From contig JROE01000004.1 of assembly GCA_000783305.1 (NCBI GenBank), positions 372,001 to 436,000 of the forward strand: a DNA stretch of 64,000 nt, in the 5' to 3' direction. The notes beneath the pieces were generated by a model. It did no database searches, was not told the origin of the DNA, and saw nothing but the letters and a program-made list of their open reading frames with translations. The first letter of the stretch is position 1; every line of letters begins with the position of its first letter. This stretch comes from Sphingobacteriaceae bacterium DW12 (GTDB lineage Bacteria > Bacteroidota > Bacteroidia > Sphingobacteriales > Sphingobacteriaceae). The position numbers were made by a program, and so were the translations under genes. Of this stretch, positions 9,295 through 18,996 are shown one piece after another.

Positions 9295-10434
9295 TTAATT
9301 TTTAAAATCTACATTGGAGATCCAACTTCTTAATATTCCGGCTCCCGCAACGGCATCGTGTCCATTGCCGGTGATATCTTTAAAGGTATCCCCCGACCCT
9401 TCATCCATAGGCCAATATCCGATCAAATCGGTATTTTTCGGATTGATGGCAAAATACATATTGTTTTTGATTTGGGTCTGGGTGATGGCTTTCTTCCAAA
9501 GTCTCACTTGTCCCATCTGGCACCTGTCTCTGAAGTAAGTTCCGCCACTGGACACCATCTGGAACTGATCAAATCTGACACTGCCGCCATTGGGTGCCGG
9601 GGGTTGGAATTTCACATCTAACTCACCGTCGCGGTATATGCTCAGCGTATTGCCATCATACACAAACGCCCAGTGATACCATTTATTAGCCTCCAGATTG
9701 GAGGCGGTCTGAATCTGTCCCCCAAGTGTCTTAATCTGCAGGTAATTGTACGGCCTATTGGCATCTCCAAATCGGATATAAATCTCATGGTCACTACTTC
9801 CCGTGTTGAATATTGCTTGATTATTGATACTGTATGCAGACATTTTGGTCCAACATTCCAAGCTCCATTGGTTTGTATTGATTCCCCATTTATCCGTCGG
9901 AAGTGCATTTACCTGACTATTGGAACCGGACATCTCAGGGACAGACACATGCAAAGGCTTAGCCAGTAGATATATAAATCGAGATTGAGAATCTGCACGT
10001 TCTATATTCCCTTTCAGTACTCCTCCTAATTCGACACCCAACGCATATCTATTTCCATTGGTTTCAAAATCTTCGACTCGGATCGTATAAATTGCACTTA
10101 TTTCTCCGGCAGGAATCAAGACTTTGGCCTGTCCAGGTAAAGAAAAGTTGGGTACTGGCAGATACTCTGAACTGTTTTCCTTATTGTAGTTATCCAATAA
10201 GGAAGGGGTCAGCTTCACTTCTACTTCTACATCTTCGCTTACTTTTTTAGCCAGTCTCACCAGTATTTTAATATCCGCTCCATTATTCATCGTTATCGTC
10301 TCCGCCTTTTCAGAACTATTGGCCGCGCTACTGATATAAATACGATTATCAATGACCTTATAATCTGCATTCTTACAGGAGATAACCAAGCCTGCTAGAC
10401 TCCATATGATATATTTTAGAATTTTCATGTTCAT
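9295..10434 (-). CDS. DUF1735/LamG surface lipoprotein, locus B
   Basis: This is a predicted cell-surface glycan-binding lipoprotein. The signal peptide ends in a LVISC lipobox; MNMK or MKIL are both possible starts. Residues about 25-155 fit the BT_3987-like DUF1735 domain (Ig-like; RIYISSAANSS, VLIPAG, YALGVEL). Residues about 165-375 are a LamG/concanavalin-like jelly roll (WSLECWTKMS, WYHWAFVYDGNTLSIYRDG, LIGYWPMDEGSGDTFKDITGNG). This pair of domains commonly follows SusD and GH18 genes in host-glycan loci. It lies 97 nt after the GH18 gene and is last in the operon. A binding role is inferred; no catalytic residues are evident. Confidence 0.85.
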   Translation of the reverse strand: MNMKILKYIIWSLAGLVISCKNADYKVIDNRIYISSAANSSEKAETITMNNGADIKILVRLAKKVSEDVEVEVKLTPSLLDNYNKENSSEYLPVPNFSLPGQAKVLIPAGEISAIYTIRVEDFETNGNRYALGVELGGVLKGNIERADSQSRFIYLLAKPLHVSVPEMSGSNSQVNALPTDKWGINTNQWSLECWTKMSAYSINNQAIFNTGSSDHEIYIRFGDANRPYNYLQIKTLGGQIQTASNLEANKWYHWAFVYDGNTLSIYRDGELDVKFQPPAPNGGSVRFDQFQMVSSGGTYFRDRCQMGQVRLWKKAITQTQIKNNMYFAINPKNTDLIGYWPMDEGSGDTFKDITGNGHDAVAGAGILRSWISNVDFKN

Positions 10435-10531
10435 CCTATTGTTTATTTATAAATTGATGATGAGCGTTTGCGTAGATAACATTGGCTTTATACGCCGTTA
10501 CTAGGTATAGCTCAATTTCATCGTTTCGGTT

Positions 10532-11662
10532 TTAATCTTGATTTTGGACTTTTCGTTCGTTAAAGACGCGATACAAATTCGTGATGCCCTGTCTCAGGAA
10601 GTAGTATTCTGGCGAGCCATCATAATCTCCTTTGCCCTTAGGCATGTAATCAAATCCAGACCGGTATAATCCGCAACCACCTATCTGTTGGTCAAGACCA
10701 TCAGCTGTATATATAAACTGGGCCATAGATAGAAAACCTCCCCCTGTATTGGCATAGGATTCAAAATTTTCGGTGAGTAAGGTCCGTCTGACCACTTCCT
10801 CGGCTGTAATCCTTCCCGCGGCAATATGTGCACTCATATCGTCGATAACACCTTTCACGCGTGATGTCTGATTAGCAACCGTCGTGGATCCATAGGCTTG
10901 TAGCACGTAATAATCAAAGTATTGCGACTCCCAGTCTTTGTCCATGCGACCTCTGATGCCTACCTCGCCATCAATGATGAGCAGAAGCCCTGGTATAGCA
11001 GATTTTCGACCATCTCGTTCCGTACGTTGAGAGCCGGGGCCAAACCAATAGCCTAACTCCTCCACAAAAATGCGACGCTGTACGCGATTGGTCCAAAGAT
11101 AGCTCCCACCTATACCCCCTCCCTGTGGTTCATAATCCCAATCAAAACCATCATATCCCGCCTTTACAACGGCGTCATAGATTGCCTCCCCATATTTTCG
11201 GATAGCAGGTCTTACAACAGCTTCATCCGAACTGTTGCCAATGTTATAGACTTCTTCTGCCGGCATATCGTCCCCTATCTTTGCGGAAAACAGGGTTACG
11301 ACGACTTTGGTACCTTTCACCTTTTGAACGTATTCCATATCCGCTTTTCTCTCGGGGCTCAAATCAAACTTTGGATGCCCTCCCCAGTTGGATGCAATCG
11401 TAATCGAATCAGGCAACCCCCGAAGGCTATTCTCACCAGTGGGCGCGACACCTGTCCAATTGTCAAACCAGACAAAGGTCTGCGGTAATCCGGGAGTTTT
11501 CTTCCATTCACGCAATGCAGCATAATATGCCTCGGTTTTGATGGTCGCGTTGAGATCTATTGAATTATTACTAAGCGGCTCCACCTCTGTCCATTCTTTA
11601 CAAGATTGAAAAAGCAGGAGGTACAGAAGCATCGAAAGTGCAATATTTATATTTTTCATCAT
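10532..11662 (-). CDS. GH18 endo-beta-N-acetylglucosaminidase-like lipoprotein, locus B
   Basis: This is an exported glycoside hydrolase of family 18. The complete DxxDxDxE catalytic motif is present as DGFDWDYE (Asp171, Asp174, Asp176, Glu178 in a 376-residue protein). The acid/base Glu and the assisting Asp residues are therefore intact. I chose the ATG at 11662 because it gives a clean lipoprotein signal (LFQSC, Cys21). The longer frame would run back into the SusD gene. Layout and length resemble the GH18 enzymes of N-glycan PULs such as BT1044, which cut the chitobiose core of N-glycans. The exact substrate is inferred from that resemblance. Confidence 0.88.
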   Translation of the reverse strand: MMKNINIALSMLLYLLLFQSCKEWTEVEPLSNNSIDLNATIKTEAYYAALREWKKTPGLPQTFVWFDNWTGVAPTGENSLRGLPDSITIASNWGGHPKFDLSPERKADMEYVQKVKGTKVVVTLFSAKIGDDMPAEEVYNIGNSSDEAVVRPAIRKYGEAIYDAVVKAGYDGFDWDYEPQGGGIGGSYLWTNRVQRRIFVEELGYWFGPGSQRTERDGRKSAIPGLLLIIDGEVGIRGRMDKDWESQYFDYYVLQAYGSTTVANQTSRVKGVIDDMSAHIAAGRITAEEVVRRTLLTENFESYANTGGGFLSMAQFIYTADGLDQQIGGCGLYRSGFDYMPKGKGDYDGSPEYYFLRQGITNLYRVFNERKVQNQD

Positions 11663-11684
11663 GTTGTTTATAAAGGATAAAAAT

Positions 11685-13271
11685 TTAGTTTTTCTTCGCC
11701 CACCACAAATCGGTAGAGGCCACATCATCTCCACCGAGCAGGGACACGGCCTGTGCTACGTTAGCGCCATTGCTCCTGTACTGTGCTTGGGGATAGGGTA
11801 ATCGACGTGCCAGACGATCAGGTGTATTCACGACATTGCCAATGAAACTACTCGAGCTAAGATTGTCCAATGCCGTAAAGAACTGTGGAAAACCCGTCCT
11901 TCTATGATCTGCCCATGCCTCCATACCGTATGGAAAATTGGCCAACCACTTTTGGGTGATGATTTTCTCGAGTTTGGTATTCTGTGTGCTCATAAAATCA
12001 TCCCAACTTACCGTAATGGGATTGGGAACAGAAGTATTCGATCTGGTGAGGAATGGATTTGTGTATGCCTGCGGAAGTGTCTTACCCGTTAAAAAGGTTC
12101 CTTTTGAGACCTCATGTTGATCCATCGAAATCTGTATACCACTTTCATAAAAACTCTTGGCCTGCGCATCTCCTCCTGCAATCCATCCTTTAAGAGCCGC
12201 TTCGGCTTTTAGGAAAGCAATCTCTGCTGCACAAAACACCAATATGGGCGTATTCGCGGCAAAGGCCGGTTTCGAAAAGTTAGTCGCATTGCTATAGGTT
12301 GTTTTATTGATATTCTGGATTCCCATTCTTACTCCTCTGTACTGGCCACCCGATATGGGCGTCATATATTTTGGTCTTCTTGGGTCCTCAAAGCCATTCA
12401 TATAGGAGGAGAGGACCGCATTAATCGCCAAATCGCCCCAGCTGGCGGATGCTTTATAATAGGGGTTGTCATCGGTAGGAATCCATGCATTATCCGCATT
12501 GGTTTCAATAGCGCCACCTTGCATGGCCTGTACAAACATCCCTTTGGCATAGTCCGTATCCACCGAAGAGATACGCATGGCCATACGCATTTTTAGGGCG
12601 TTGGCAAATCGTATCCATTTCGAAAAATCTCCCTGATAGATGATATCATATGTCGCCATGGGATTGTCTTTGGAATTGTTGGTCTCTTGCACAAAATTGG
12701 TCAACGTATTGATGCTGTTGTCCAACTCATCAAACATTTGATGGTAGACGCTCTTGACATCGTCAAAAGCGACATTGTCATCGTTGGTTTCTCCGATTTT
12801 TGAATACGGGATAGGCCCGTACATATCGACCACGCGCAACATGGATGCTACTCGAATGACACTCGCCCAAGCGTAGATATAGCCCTTGCTTTCCGTTACC
12901 TTTTTTATCTTGATAAAATTGGAATTGAAGTCGACCATAATATCTTTAAAAGGGACTTCAACCCAATCCAGTGCGGGATTGAAAGTACCAAAATTGGTTC
13001 CTTGCCAATTATTGGTCGTGGCAAAATATCCTCCATATTGACCGCCTACCATCTGCTCTGTGTGTTGGCTCTTATTCTCCTGTGCATAGTGCATGGTCGC
13101 AATCAGTGCCGGAAATAGCGTGCCTAATTTTTCTGAATTGGTCAAATCTCGTTCAGTAGGATTGGTAGGGTGTATATTAAGTTCCTCAAAATTCTTTGTA
13201 CAGGATACGATAAAGACCATACAAGCTGCTATACAGATACTATATATGTGTTGAAATGTAAGTTGTTTCAT
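11685..13271 (-). CDS. SusD-like glycan-binding lipoprotein (SusD-like_2 type), locus B
   Basis: This 528-residue outer-membrane lipoprotein partners the SusC encoded 12 nt upstream. The signal peptide ends in IVSC (lipobox), followed by TKNFEELNIHPTNPTE, the SusD-like_2 signature. Helical repeats follow, including WVEVPFKDIMVDF and FLKAEAALKGWI, typical of the TPR-like fold. The C-terminus reads RLPYPQAQYRSN, the usual 'R.pYP..E...N' end of this branch. In context it binds the glycan processed by the GH18 enzyme encoded next. Confidence 0.91.
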   Translation of the reverse strand: MKQLTFQHIYSICIAACMVFIVSCTKNFEELNIHPTNPTERDLTNSEKLGTLFPALIATMHYAQENKSQHTEQMVGGQYGGYFATTNNWQGTNFGTFNPALDWVEVPFKDIMVDFNSNFIKIKKVTESKGYIYAWASVIRVASMLRVVDMYGPIPYSKIGETNDDNVAFDDVKSVYHQMFDELDNSINTLTNFVQETNNSKDNPMATYDIIYQGDFSKWIRFANALKMRMAMRISSVDTDYAKGMFVQAMQGGAIETNADNAWIPTDDNPYYKASASWGDLAINAVLSSYMNGFEDPRRPKYMTPISGGQYRGVRMGIQNINKTTYSNATNFSKPAFAANTPILVFCAAEIAFLKAEAALKGWIAGGDAQAKSFYESGIQISMDQHEVSKGTFLTGKTLPQAYTNPFLTRSNTSVPNPITVSWDDFMSTQNTKLEKIITQKWLANFPYGMEAWADHRRTGFPQFFTALDNLSSSSFIGNVVNTPDRLARRLPYPQAQYRSNGANVAQAVSLLGGDDVASTDLWWAKKN

Positions 13272-13283
13272 GATGTTCTCGAA

Positions 13284-16200
13284 TTAGAATTGTAGCTTGA
13301 GATTAAAGCCTATATTTCTTAGGCTAGGTTGCATAAAGAAGTCAACACCTGTATAATAGGTGCTCGATGCCGACGGGACCGATTCGGGGTCAAATGGCGC
13401 CTTATTATAAAGTAGCGCCAAATTGCTGCCAACGATTCCGATGGTCGCATTGGCAATATTTCCCAATAACCTTTTGTTGATCGTATACTCTATGCTCAGC
13501 TCTTGTAATCTTATATTGTCCGCCTTATAGACGTATAAATCGGATTTGCCTGTTCCTTCGGCTACCACATTCATATAATCTTGGGTGGAGATGTCATGCC
13601 CCAATATATTGATATTCCCTTGCTGGCGTAAGTTGGCACTGTATTCAGACACGCCGTATCTATCTAAGATAGCCTGCGTATTAGAGACGACCAATCCGCC
13701 AAAGCGACCACTCAATACTACATTCAATCGGAGGTCTTTATACGTGAAAGAGTTTTTCCAGCCGATATGTGACTTGGGTAATAACGACCCCAGCTTTCTG
13801 TATTCGTCTGTATTCAAGGTTTCCATGGCTGGCAAAAGGGTAGATGGATTTAAATAAATATATCCATTATTATCCCGTTTAAAATCCGATGTCGAATAGA
13901 TATCCCCCATTGACCCTCCTTCTCTAAGGCGGACTACAGGAGAGCCTAAACTTCCTAAAGTGGCTTTGTCTACATAATTTTCCAAAGTGGGATTATCTCT
14001 AAGCACGTCCGCCCCATATAGGCTCACAATCTTATTCTTATTGATGGAAAACGTCAGGTTGCTGTTCCAAGCAAATTTATTCCAAGTATTCTGATAACCT
14101 AATAGTAATTCTATCCCGCTGTTGCGTACATTACCGGTCTGTATAATGCTACCGGTATATTCTGTCCCACTTTCTAGGATAGTATGCGTTTGGTTCTCGG
14201 TATCGGAGTTGTAATATGTAGCGCTTAGCGATAGGCTATTTTTCAAAAACTTGAGATCCACACCAAATTCATAGGAGCTGGTGAGTTCAGGCTTTAAAAA
14301 ATAATTAGGCCGGATCTTAGCGAGCGAATACGTATGGGTCTGCGCATCATAGATATACTGCTCCGTAGTTAAGTAGGGGTCGTATGAATTACCAACTCTG
14401 GTGTATGACCCTCGAGCCTTAAGATAAGAGAACCAGCTCGGGAGCGTGAATACCTCGTTTAGGACAGTCGACAGTCCTACAGATGGGTAAAAGAACGACC
14501 GTTCAGGGGATTGTGACCACGCCAATGCCGAATCCCAATCATTTCTTCCTGTCAGTGTCAGGAAGAGATAGTTTCTATATCCAATCTCGGCATTCGCAAA
14601 GACGGATTGTGTCTGTCTCTTCAGTCCTTCTTGATCGGTCTTGAAGGTCCCTACCGCTCTATTCATATTCTCTACGCTGAAGTAATTGATAATCTGCTGT
14701 AGATCACCTTCTGTGGTGTAGCCTTCCATCCTCTTATCCTTTATGGACGCACCTGCATTGATATTAATATTGAAGAGATCCAACTGCTTGGTATAGGTTG
14801 CGATCAAGTCTCCATATAGCTGTCGCTCTTCACGCATGGCTAGCGCATGTCTACCTTTGGGCCCCGCAAGAGCTCCCAGCGTACTGGCGTACCGATCATC
14901 AGTGCTCCGAAGATTCATATTATCAACGTTGACACGTCCTGTGATGTTCAGCTCATTAGACACATTATATTTTAAGGAAGAAGTCAGTATATATCTTTTA
15001 CGATCTACATTCCTATTCATGCGGTACATGGTCCAATACGGATTTTGAATGGATAAGCCTTGATCGCCATAGATCCAGTATTGCTTGTTCACTTCCGTGA
15101 TGGGATCATAACGTTCAAATAGCTGGATATTGGCAAAGTCTTCATTTCGAGGAAACAGATAGAGTGCGGGTAAAGGGTTGAAATATTGTCCCTGGGCTAC
15201 CATATTTCTATTGTTTTGAACAATGTAGTTGACACTAGCGTCCAACACCAATTTATTGTCCAAGAAATTGGTCGTATTGCGATATAGAAAATTGTATCGG
15301 TTGTACTTATTGTTCGGCAGTATCCCTGTGGCATTATTTGCCCCTGTCGAAAAGTAATTCTGGCTTTTTTCATTACCGGTCGAAAGTGCAACCACATTAC
15401 TGATATTTGTTCCGGTATTGAAAAATCCGGAAGGATCGTATTGGGCAGTAGTCTCTTCTCCCCAGCTCATGACCGAGCCGGCAACATTACCATATCTATT
15501 CTGAAATTTGGGAAGTAACAACGGGTTCGAAAATGTGGTGCTGTTACTGACGGATAGTGTAGTTTTGTCTATAGCACCCTTTTTTGTGGTAATCAATATG
15601 ACACCATTGGCTCCTTCGAACCCATATAATGCTGCAGCAGAAGGTCCTGTAAGGACGGAGATATTTTCGATATCATCTGGATTAATGTCTGCTATACTCT
15701 CGGTGCCAGGCTGTGCGGTCATCTGTCCATCCCCACCACTGCTAATAAAATTGTTCATAGGGACTCCGTCTATTACATAGAGCACATTGTTGTTAAGCGA
15801 GATGGATTTGTTGCCTCGCATGACAACCTTGACTGCACCTCCCGGACCAGCAGCGCTGGTATTGATTTGAGCCCCAGCCACCTTACCTACTAAGGAGTTT
15901 ACAAAATTTGAATTTTTGACGGTTGTTAAATCTTCATTGCCAATTTTTTGTACCTGATAGCTCAATGTTTTTTCAGACCGCTTGATTCCTAATGCGGTGA
16001 CCACGACCATATCAATCTGCTGTTGTTCGGCCCGCAACACAATACGAATAGTCGAGCTCGATTTTACTTCATAGCGTTGCGTACGATATCCGATATAGGA
16101 GGCCGTCAGGATATCTCTAGGCTTACCCTCTAAGGAGAACGCACCACTTTGATCGGTCGATATTCTCTTCTGGTTGGTATTATTCAATATGGAAACGCCT

Positions 16201-16664
16201 GATATCGCTTGTCCCAGCGAATCTACGATAACTCCTGAGAGTATCGATTGGATGGCTACATTGTTTTTAGGAGCGTCGGCTGTTGGGGCCTTATCTTTCT
16301 TTTGACTGATAACAATATATTTCTGATGGATCTTAAAATCTAGGGGTTGGTTTTTCAGAAGCAGCTGAAGCACTTCGGTAAGAGGCTCCCCGTTGAAAGA
16401 GATATTTAGCTTTTTGGTATCTTTCAGCATGTTCTTCTCATATACGAACGTATATGTAGACTGCCTTTCGATCTCTTCAAAGACGTCTTTCAAAAGCGCA
16501 TTCTTTAGATTTAAAGAAATGTTTTGAGAATAGCTCTTCGTAAAGCTCAATGTCATCAATGACAACAACAACAATAAGGATAACTTCATAAGCAGGAAGA
16601 CCTTTGTTTTGACACTATTTTTGAATAAATAAATATTACTTTTTCCAATGTTGAAAAAATTCAT
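13284..16664 (-). CDS. SusC/RagA TonB-linked transporter with STN domain, locus B
   Basis: This 1126-residue importer has a long positively charged leader before the hydrophobic signal core (LSLLLLLSLMTLS). An STN domain follows (about 45-120; NISLNLKNALLKDVFEEIE). A carboxypeptidase-like domain covers about 140-215. The motif MVVVTALGIKR precedes the plug, which carries LYGFEGANGVILITTKKG. The barrel ends in NIGFNLKLQF. It shares the ALGIKR class with locus A. A 104-nt spacer with a strong hairpin separates it from FecR, so it may be transcribed from its own sigma-dependent promoter. Confidence 0.94.
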   Translation of the reverse strand: MNFFNIGKSNIYLFKNSVKTKVFLLMKLSLLLLLSLMTLSFTKSYSQNISLNLKNALLKDVFEEIERQSTYTFVYEKNMLKDTKKLNISFNGEPLTEVLQLLLKNQPLDFKIHQKYIVISQKKDKAPTADAPKNNVAIQSILSGVIVDSLGQAISGVSILNNTNQKRISTDQSGAFSLEGKPRDILTASYIGYRTQRYEVKSSSTIRIVLRAEQQQIDMVVVTALGIKRSEKTLSYQVQKIGNEDLTTVKNSNFVNSLVGKVAGAQINTSAAGPGGAVKVVMRGNKSISLNNNVLYVIDGVPMNNFISSGGDGQMTAQPGTESIADINPDDIENISVLTGPSAAALYGFEGANGVILITTKKGAIDKTTLSVSNSTTFSNPLLLPKFQNRYGNVAGSVMSWGEETTAQYDPSGFFNTGTNISNVVALSTGNEKSQNYFSTGANNATGILPNNKYNRYNFLYRNTTNFLDNKLVLDASVNYIVQNNRNMVAQGQYFNPLPALYLFPRNEDFANIQLFERYDPITEVNKQYWIYGDQGLSIQNPYWTMYRMNRNVDRKRYILTSSLKYNVSNELNITGRVNVDNMNLRSTDDRYASTLGALAGPKGRHALAMREERQLYGDLIATYTKQLDLFNININAGASIKDKRMEGYTTEGDLQQIINYFSVENMNRAVGTFKTDQEGLKRQTQSVFANAEIGYRNYLFLTLTGRNDWDSALAWSQSPERSFFYPSVGLSTVLNEVFTLPSWFSYLKARGSYTRVGNSYDPYLTTEQYIYDAQTHTYSLAKIRPNYFLKPELTSSYEFGVDLKFLKNSLSLSATYYNSDTENQTHTILESGTEYTGSIIQTGNVRNSGIELLLGYQNTWNKFAWNSNLTFSINKNKIVSLYGADVLRDNPTLENYVDKATLGSLGSPVVRLREGGSMGDIYSTSDFKRDNNGYIYLNPSTLLPAMETLNTDEYRKLGSLLPKSHIGWKNSFTYKDLRLNVVLSGRFGGLVVSNTQAILDRYGVSEYSANLRQQGNINILGHDISTQDYMNVVAEGTGKSDLYVYKADNIRLQELSIEYTINKRLLGNIANATIGIVGSNLALLYNKAPFDPESVPSASSTYYTGVDFFMQPSLRNIGFNLKLQF

Positions 16665-16695
16665 AAATTAGAGTGAATTAGGTTTAAAATCTTGT

Positions 16696-16748
16696 TAGCG
16701 CTAGATGGAAAAGCCGTTCATTAGCCGATTTGTTGACAGACAAATCGG
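16696..16748 (-). promoter_or_regulatory. Hairpin plus second dyad in the FecR-susC spacer, locus B
   Basis: A perfect 9-bp stem (CCGATTTGT at 16725-16733 with 16740-16748, 6-nt loop) is followed, in the direction of transcription, by the palindrome TAGCGCTA at 16696-16703. That palindrome ends 31 nt before the susC start. No T-tract follows the stem on the minus strand. It may be an attenuator, processing site or promoter-proximal element; the function is inferred. Confidence 0.5.
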
Positions 16749-16768
16749 TTTTCTTATGGCTATGGGGT

Positions 16769-17944
16769 TTATGTCTTTGTCTTCATAATTTTTAGTGTTT
16801 TAAGGTTTAAATCAAATTTTACTTCTCCTGTTAGTTCAAGTAGGGTAATAAGTTCTTTGAGGCTGATGTCCTTAGGCAATTTTGCGACAAATTCGGCTTG
16901 TATGGGCTCTGAGTAGATTACCTTGACACCATACCACCTGGATACCTCCTCCATCAGATCTTTCAAAGAGATTGCTTTCTTACTAAAATAACCTTCTTTC
17001 CATGCCGTAACTTGGGTCACATCGACCTCATTTGCTACATGCATGGTATTAGCCCCATTATATTGTAATTGTTGACCCGGCAATACAGTTTTGCTTTGGT
17101 CTGCTTTGCTGACGGCTACGGCACCCTCCAATACCGTTGTATAGATGGCCGATCGAGGAGTATAGGAGTTGATATTGAAGTGTGTACCCAACACCTTGAC
17201 CTGCATGTCATTCACGTCGACAACGAATGGCTTGGCCTTGTCCTTAGCGACCTCAAAATAAGCCTCGCCTCTAAGCTGGACCTGCCGAATATCCGAAGGG
17301 AATGAGGTAGGAAATTTTAAAGATGACAATGCATTGAGCCATACACGTGTACCATCGGGCAGGTGTATCTGATAAAACCCTCCAATGGGAGTTTCGATCG
17401 TATTATAGCTGCCGCGATGCGAGCCCTTCGTGTTGACACTGTAGGTCACCTGCCCATCGCTGGATTTGATGATGCGGATATTTCCCTCATTAATGGCTGT
17501 CCCTTCGGATAGGGAATCCAATATCACCTTGTTCCCGTCGGACAAGGTAAGTATGGCCCTGTTGCCTCCAGCTGGTATATCATAAGCTATCGTGGAGCCG
17601 ATAAGAGACTGTTCTCCACGATTTTGATAAAAGAGATAAGCCCCCAATACCATCAGGACACTCGCTGCAATCGTGAATGGCTTGATCCATCTCATTTTTT
17701 TCGGAGAAATTTCGTTGGATGATTGGACACTGTGTATGCGCTGTAAAATGACGTGGGGGTCTATCTCCGGTATCGTATTGGCAACGGCATCAAATTCTTC
17801 GTTGTAATACATTTGGAGATACCCTTCGACCTTTTCTCTGTTCTCGTCGTTGGCTACCCAATGGAATAGCTCCTGACGCTCTTTCTCAGAAGCCGTCTTA
17901 TCGTAATACTTACGAAATAAATTGTGTATCTGTTCGTCTGTCAT
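16769..17944 (-). CDS. FecR-type anti-sigma factor, locus B
   Basis: This membrane anti-sigma factor has an N-terminal sigma-binding part (DEQIHNLFRKYYDKTASEKE). One membrane helix follows (near 85-105, PFTIAASVLMVLGAYLFY). The periplasmic FecR domain carries GGFYQIHLPDGTRVWLNA, LRGEAYFEVAKDKAKPFVV and VKVLGTHFNINSY. A C-terminal STN-contacting domain ends the protein. I preferred the ATG at 17944 because the family normally starts at this short helix; an ATG at 17989 adds 15 residues. It is encoded behind the sigma factor and ahead of susC. Confidence 0.92.
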   Translation of the reverse strand: MTDEQIHNLFRKYYDKTASEKERQELFHWVANDENREKVEGYLQMYYNEEFDAVANTIPEIDPHVILQRIHSVQSSNEISPKKMRWIKPFTIAASVLMVLGAYLFYQNRGEQSLIGSTIAYDIPAGGNRAILTLSDGNKVILDSLSEGTAINEGNIRIIKSSDGQVTYSVNTKGSHRGSYNTIETPIGGFYQIHLPDGTRVWLNALSSLKFPTSFPSDIRQVQLRGEAYFEVAKDKAKPFVVDVNDMQVKVLGTHFNINSYTPRSAIYTTVLEGAVAVSKADQSKTVLPGQQLQYNGANTMHVANEVDVTQVTAWKEGYFSKKAISLKDLMEEVSRWYGVKVIYSEPIQAEFVAKLPKDISLKELITLLELTGEVKFDLNLKTLKIMKTKT

Positions 17945-18027
17945 TGGTTCTCCAAAATGGATAAAACTGGTTATATGATATAAAGACAAACAATCCCAAA
18001 AAAGTGGTAATGAAAAAAAATATTTTT

Positions 18028-18657
18028 TTAAATTTTTTGAGAAAGTACAGACAGCAGGAGCAAAAGAATACCTGCGTCTCTTCCTTTTAATTTGGCTTTT
18101 AGGGTATTATTGGCTAGATAGGCATGCTTACGGACTGTTTCTATTGAAATATCGAGCATCTGGGCAATTTCCTCATATTTCATTTTCTTAAATCTGCTGA
18201 GCTTAAATATCTTTTGTTGTTGACTCGGTAGGTTTTCGATTTCCTGTTCAAGTAAAGCATAATAGCGCTCCATATCGACCTTCGATTCGTCCTCTTGTTG
18301 TGGGATTTGGTTCAAATTACCTATGTCATCCAGCGATTCAAAAAGTACACTTTTCTTGGATTTTTCATTCAATAGATTATACACCCTATTGCGTGTGATG
18401 ATAAAGAGGTAGTTTTTAAAATTAGTAATCGTGTGCAGGTTTTCTCGGTCCGTCCATATCCTTAAAAATACCTCTTGCAGGACATCTTCGGTCTGCTGGA
18501 TATTCTCCAACAATTTAAACACATAATTCCCAAACGGCTTGTAATAATGAAGAAATAGGATTTCAAAGCTCTTATGATCGCCATTGCTAATAGCGACTAG
18601 TAAAGATTGTTCATTATGAAGGCTGGTTATTTTCAAATTAACATGAATGTTACACAA
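18028..18657 (-). CDS. ECF sigma-70 factor, locus B
   Basis: This ECF sigma factor has region 2 at about 25-95 (TEDVLQEVFLRIWTDRENL, NYLFIITRNRVYN). Region 4 is at about 140-190, with helix-turn-helix MKYEEIAQMLDISIETVRKHAY. A hydrophobic tail (GILLLLLSVLSQKI) follows. No in-frame ATG precedes the conserved N-terminus; the available starts are TTG codons at 18657 and 18636. The choice between them is open. It should control locus B, whose FecR gene is next. Confidence 0.9.
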   Translation of the reverse strand: MCNIHVNLKITSLHNEQSLLVAISNGDHKSFEILFLHYYKPFGNYVFKLLENIQQTEDVLQEVFLRIWTDRENLHTITNFKNYLFIITRNRVYNLLNEKSKKSVLFESLDDIGNLNQIPQQEDESKVDMERYYALLEQEIENLPSQQQKIFKLSRFKKMKYEEIAQMLDISIETVRKHAYLANNTLKAKLKGRDAGILLLLLSVLSQKI

Positions 18658-18996
18658 TGCAAATATAGGGTATATTACTGTTTCTTTTACAGTGCTTTTT
18701 TTGTATAGATCAATCTACTCATTTATCGGGAGTATCTACATCGTCGAGCTTACAAACCATGCCGTTCCATCACGAATAGAAGTAAAGGAAAGACGTCTTT
18801 GCTAAAACTAGTGATGCTTAGATGAGGAGTACAAAGAGGTCCATCATTACATTAAGATATTTCAACATGCTGAACGCCTAATATAGACTCTTTCTGGGAT
18901 TGTGAATGAAAAATATTTTACTTACATGCCGCAATTAGATTAAAACACTACGGGACAATGGATTAAACTAGTATATTTAGAAATATATGACACCTA
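18658..18996. other. Divergent intergenic region
   Basis: No gene or strong hairpin is visible in these 339 nt. The region separates the locus B sigma gene from the divergent PsbP-like gene, so it should hold both promoters. I could not assign either one. Confidence 0.35.
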
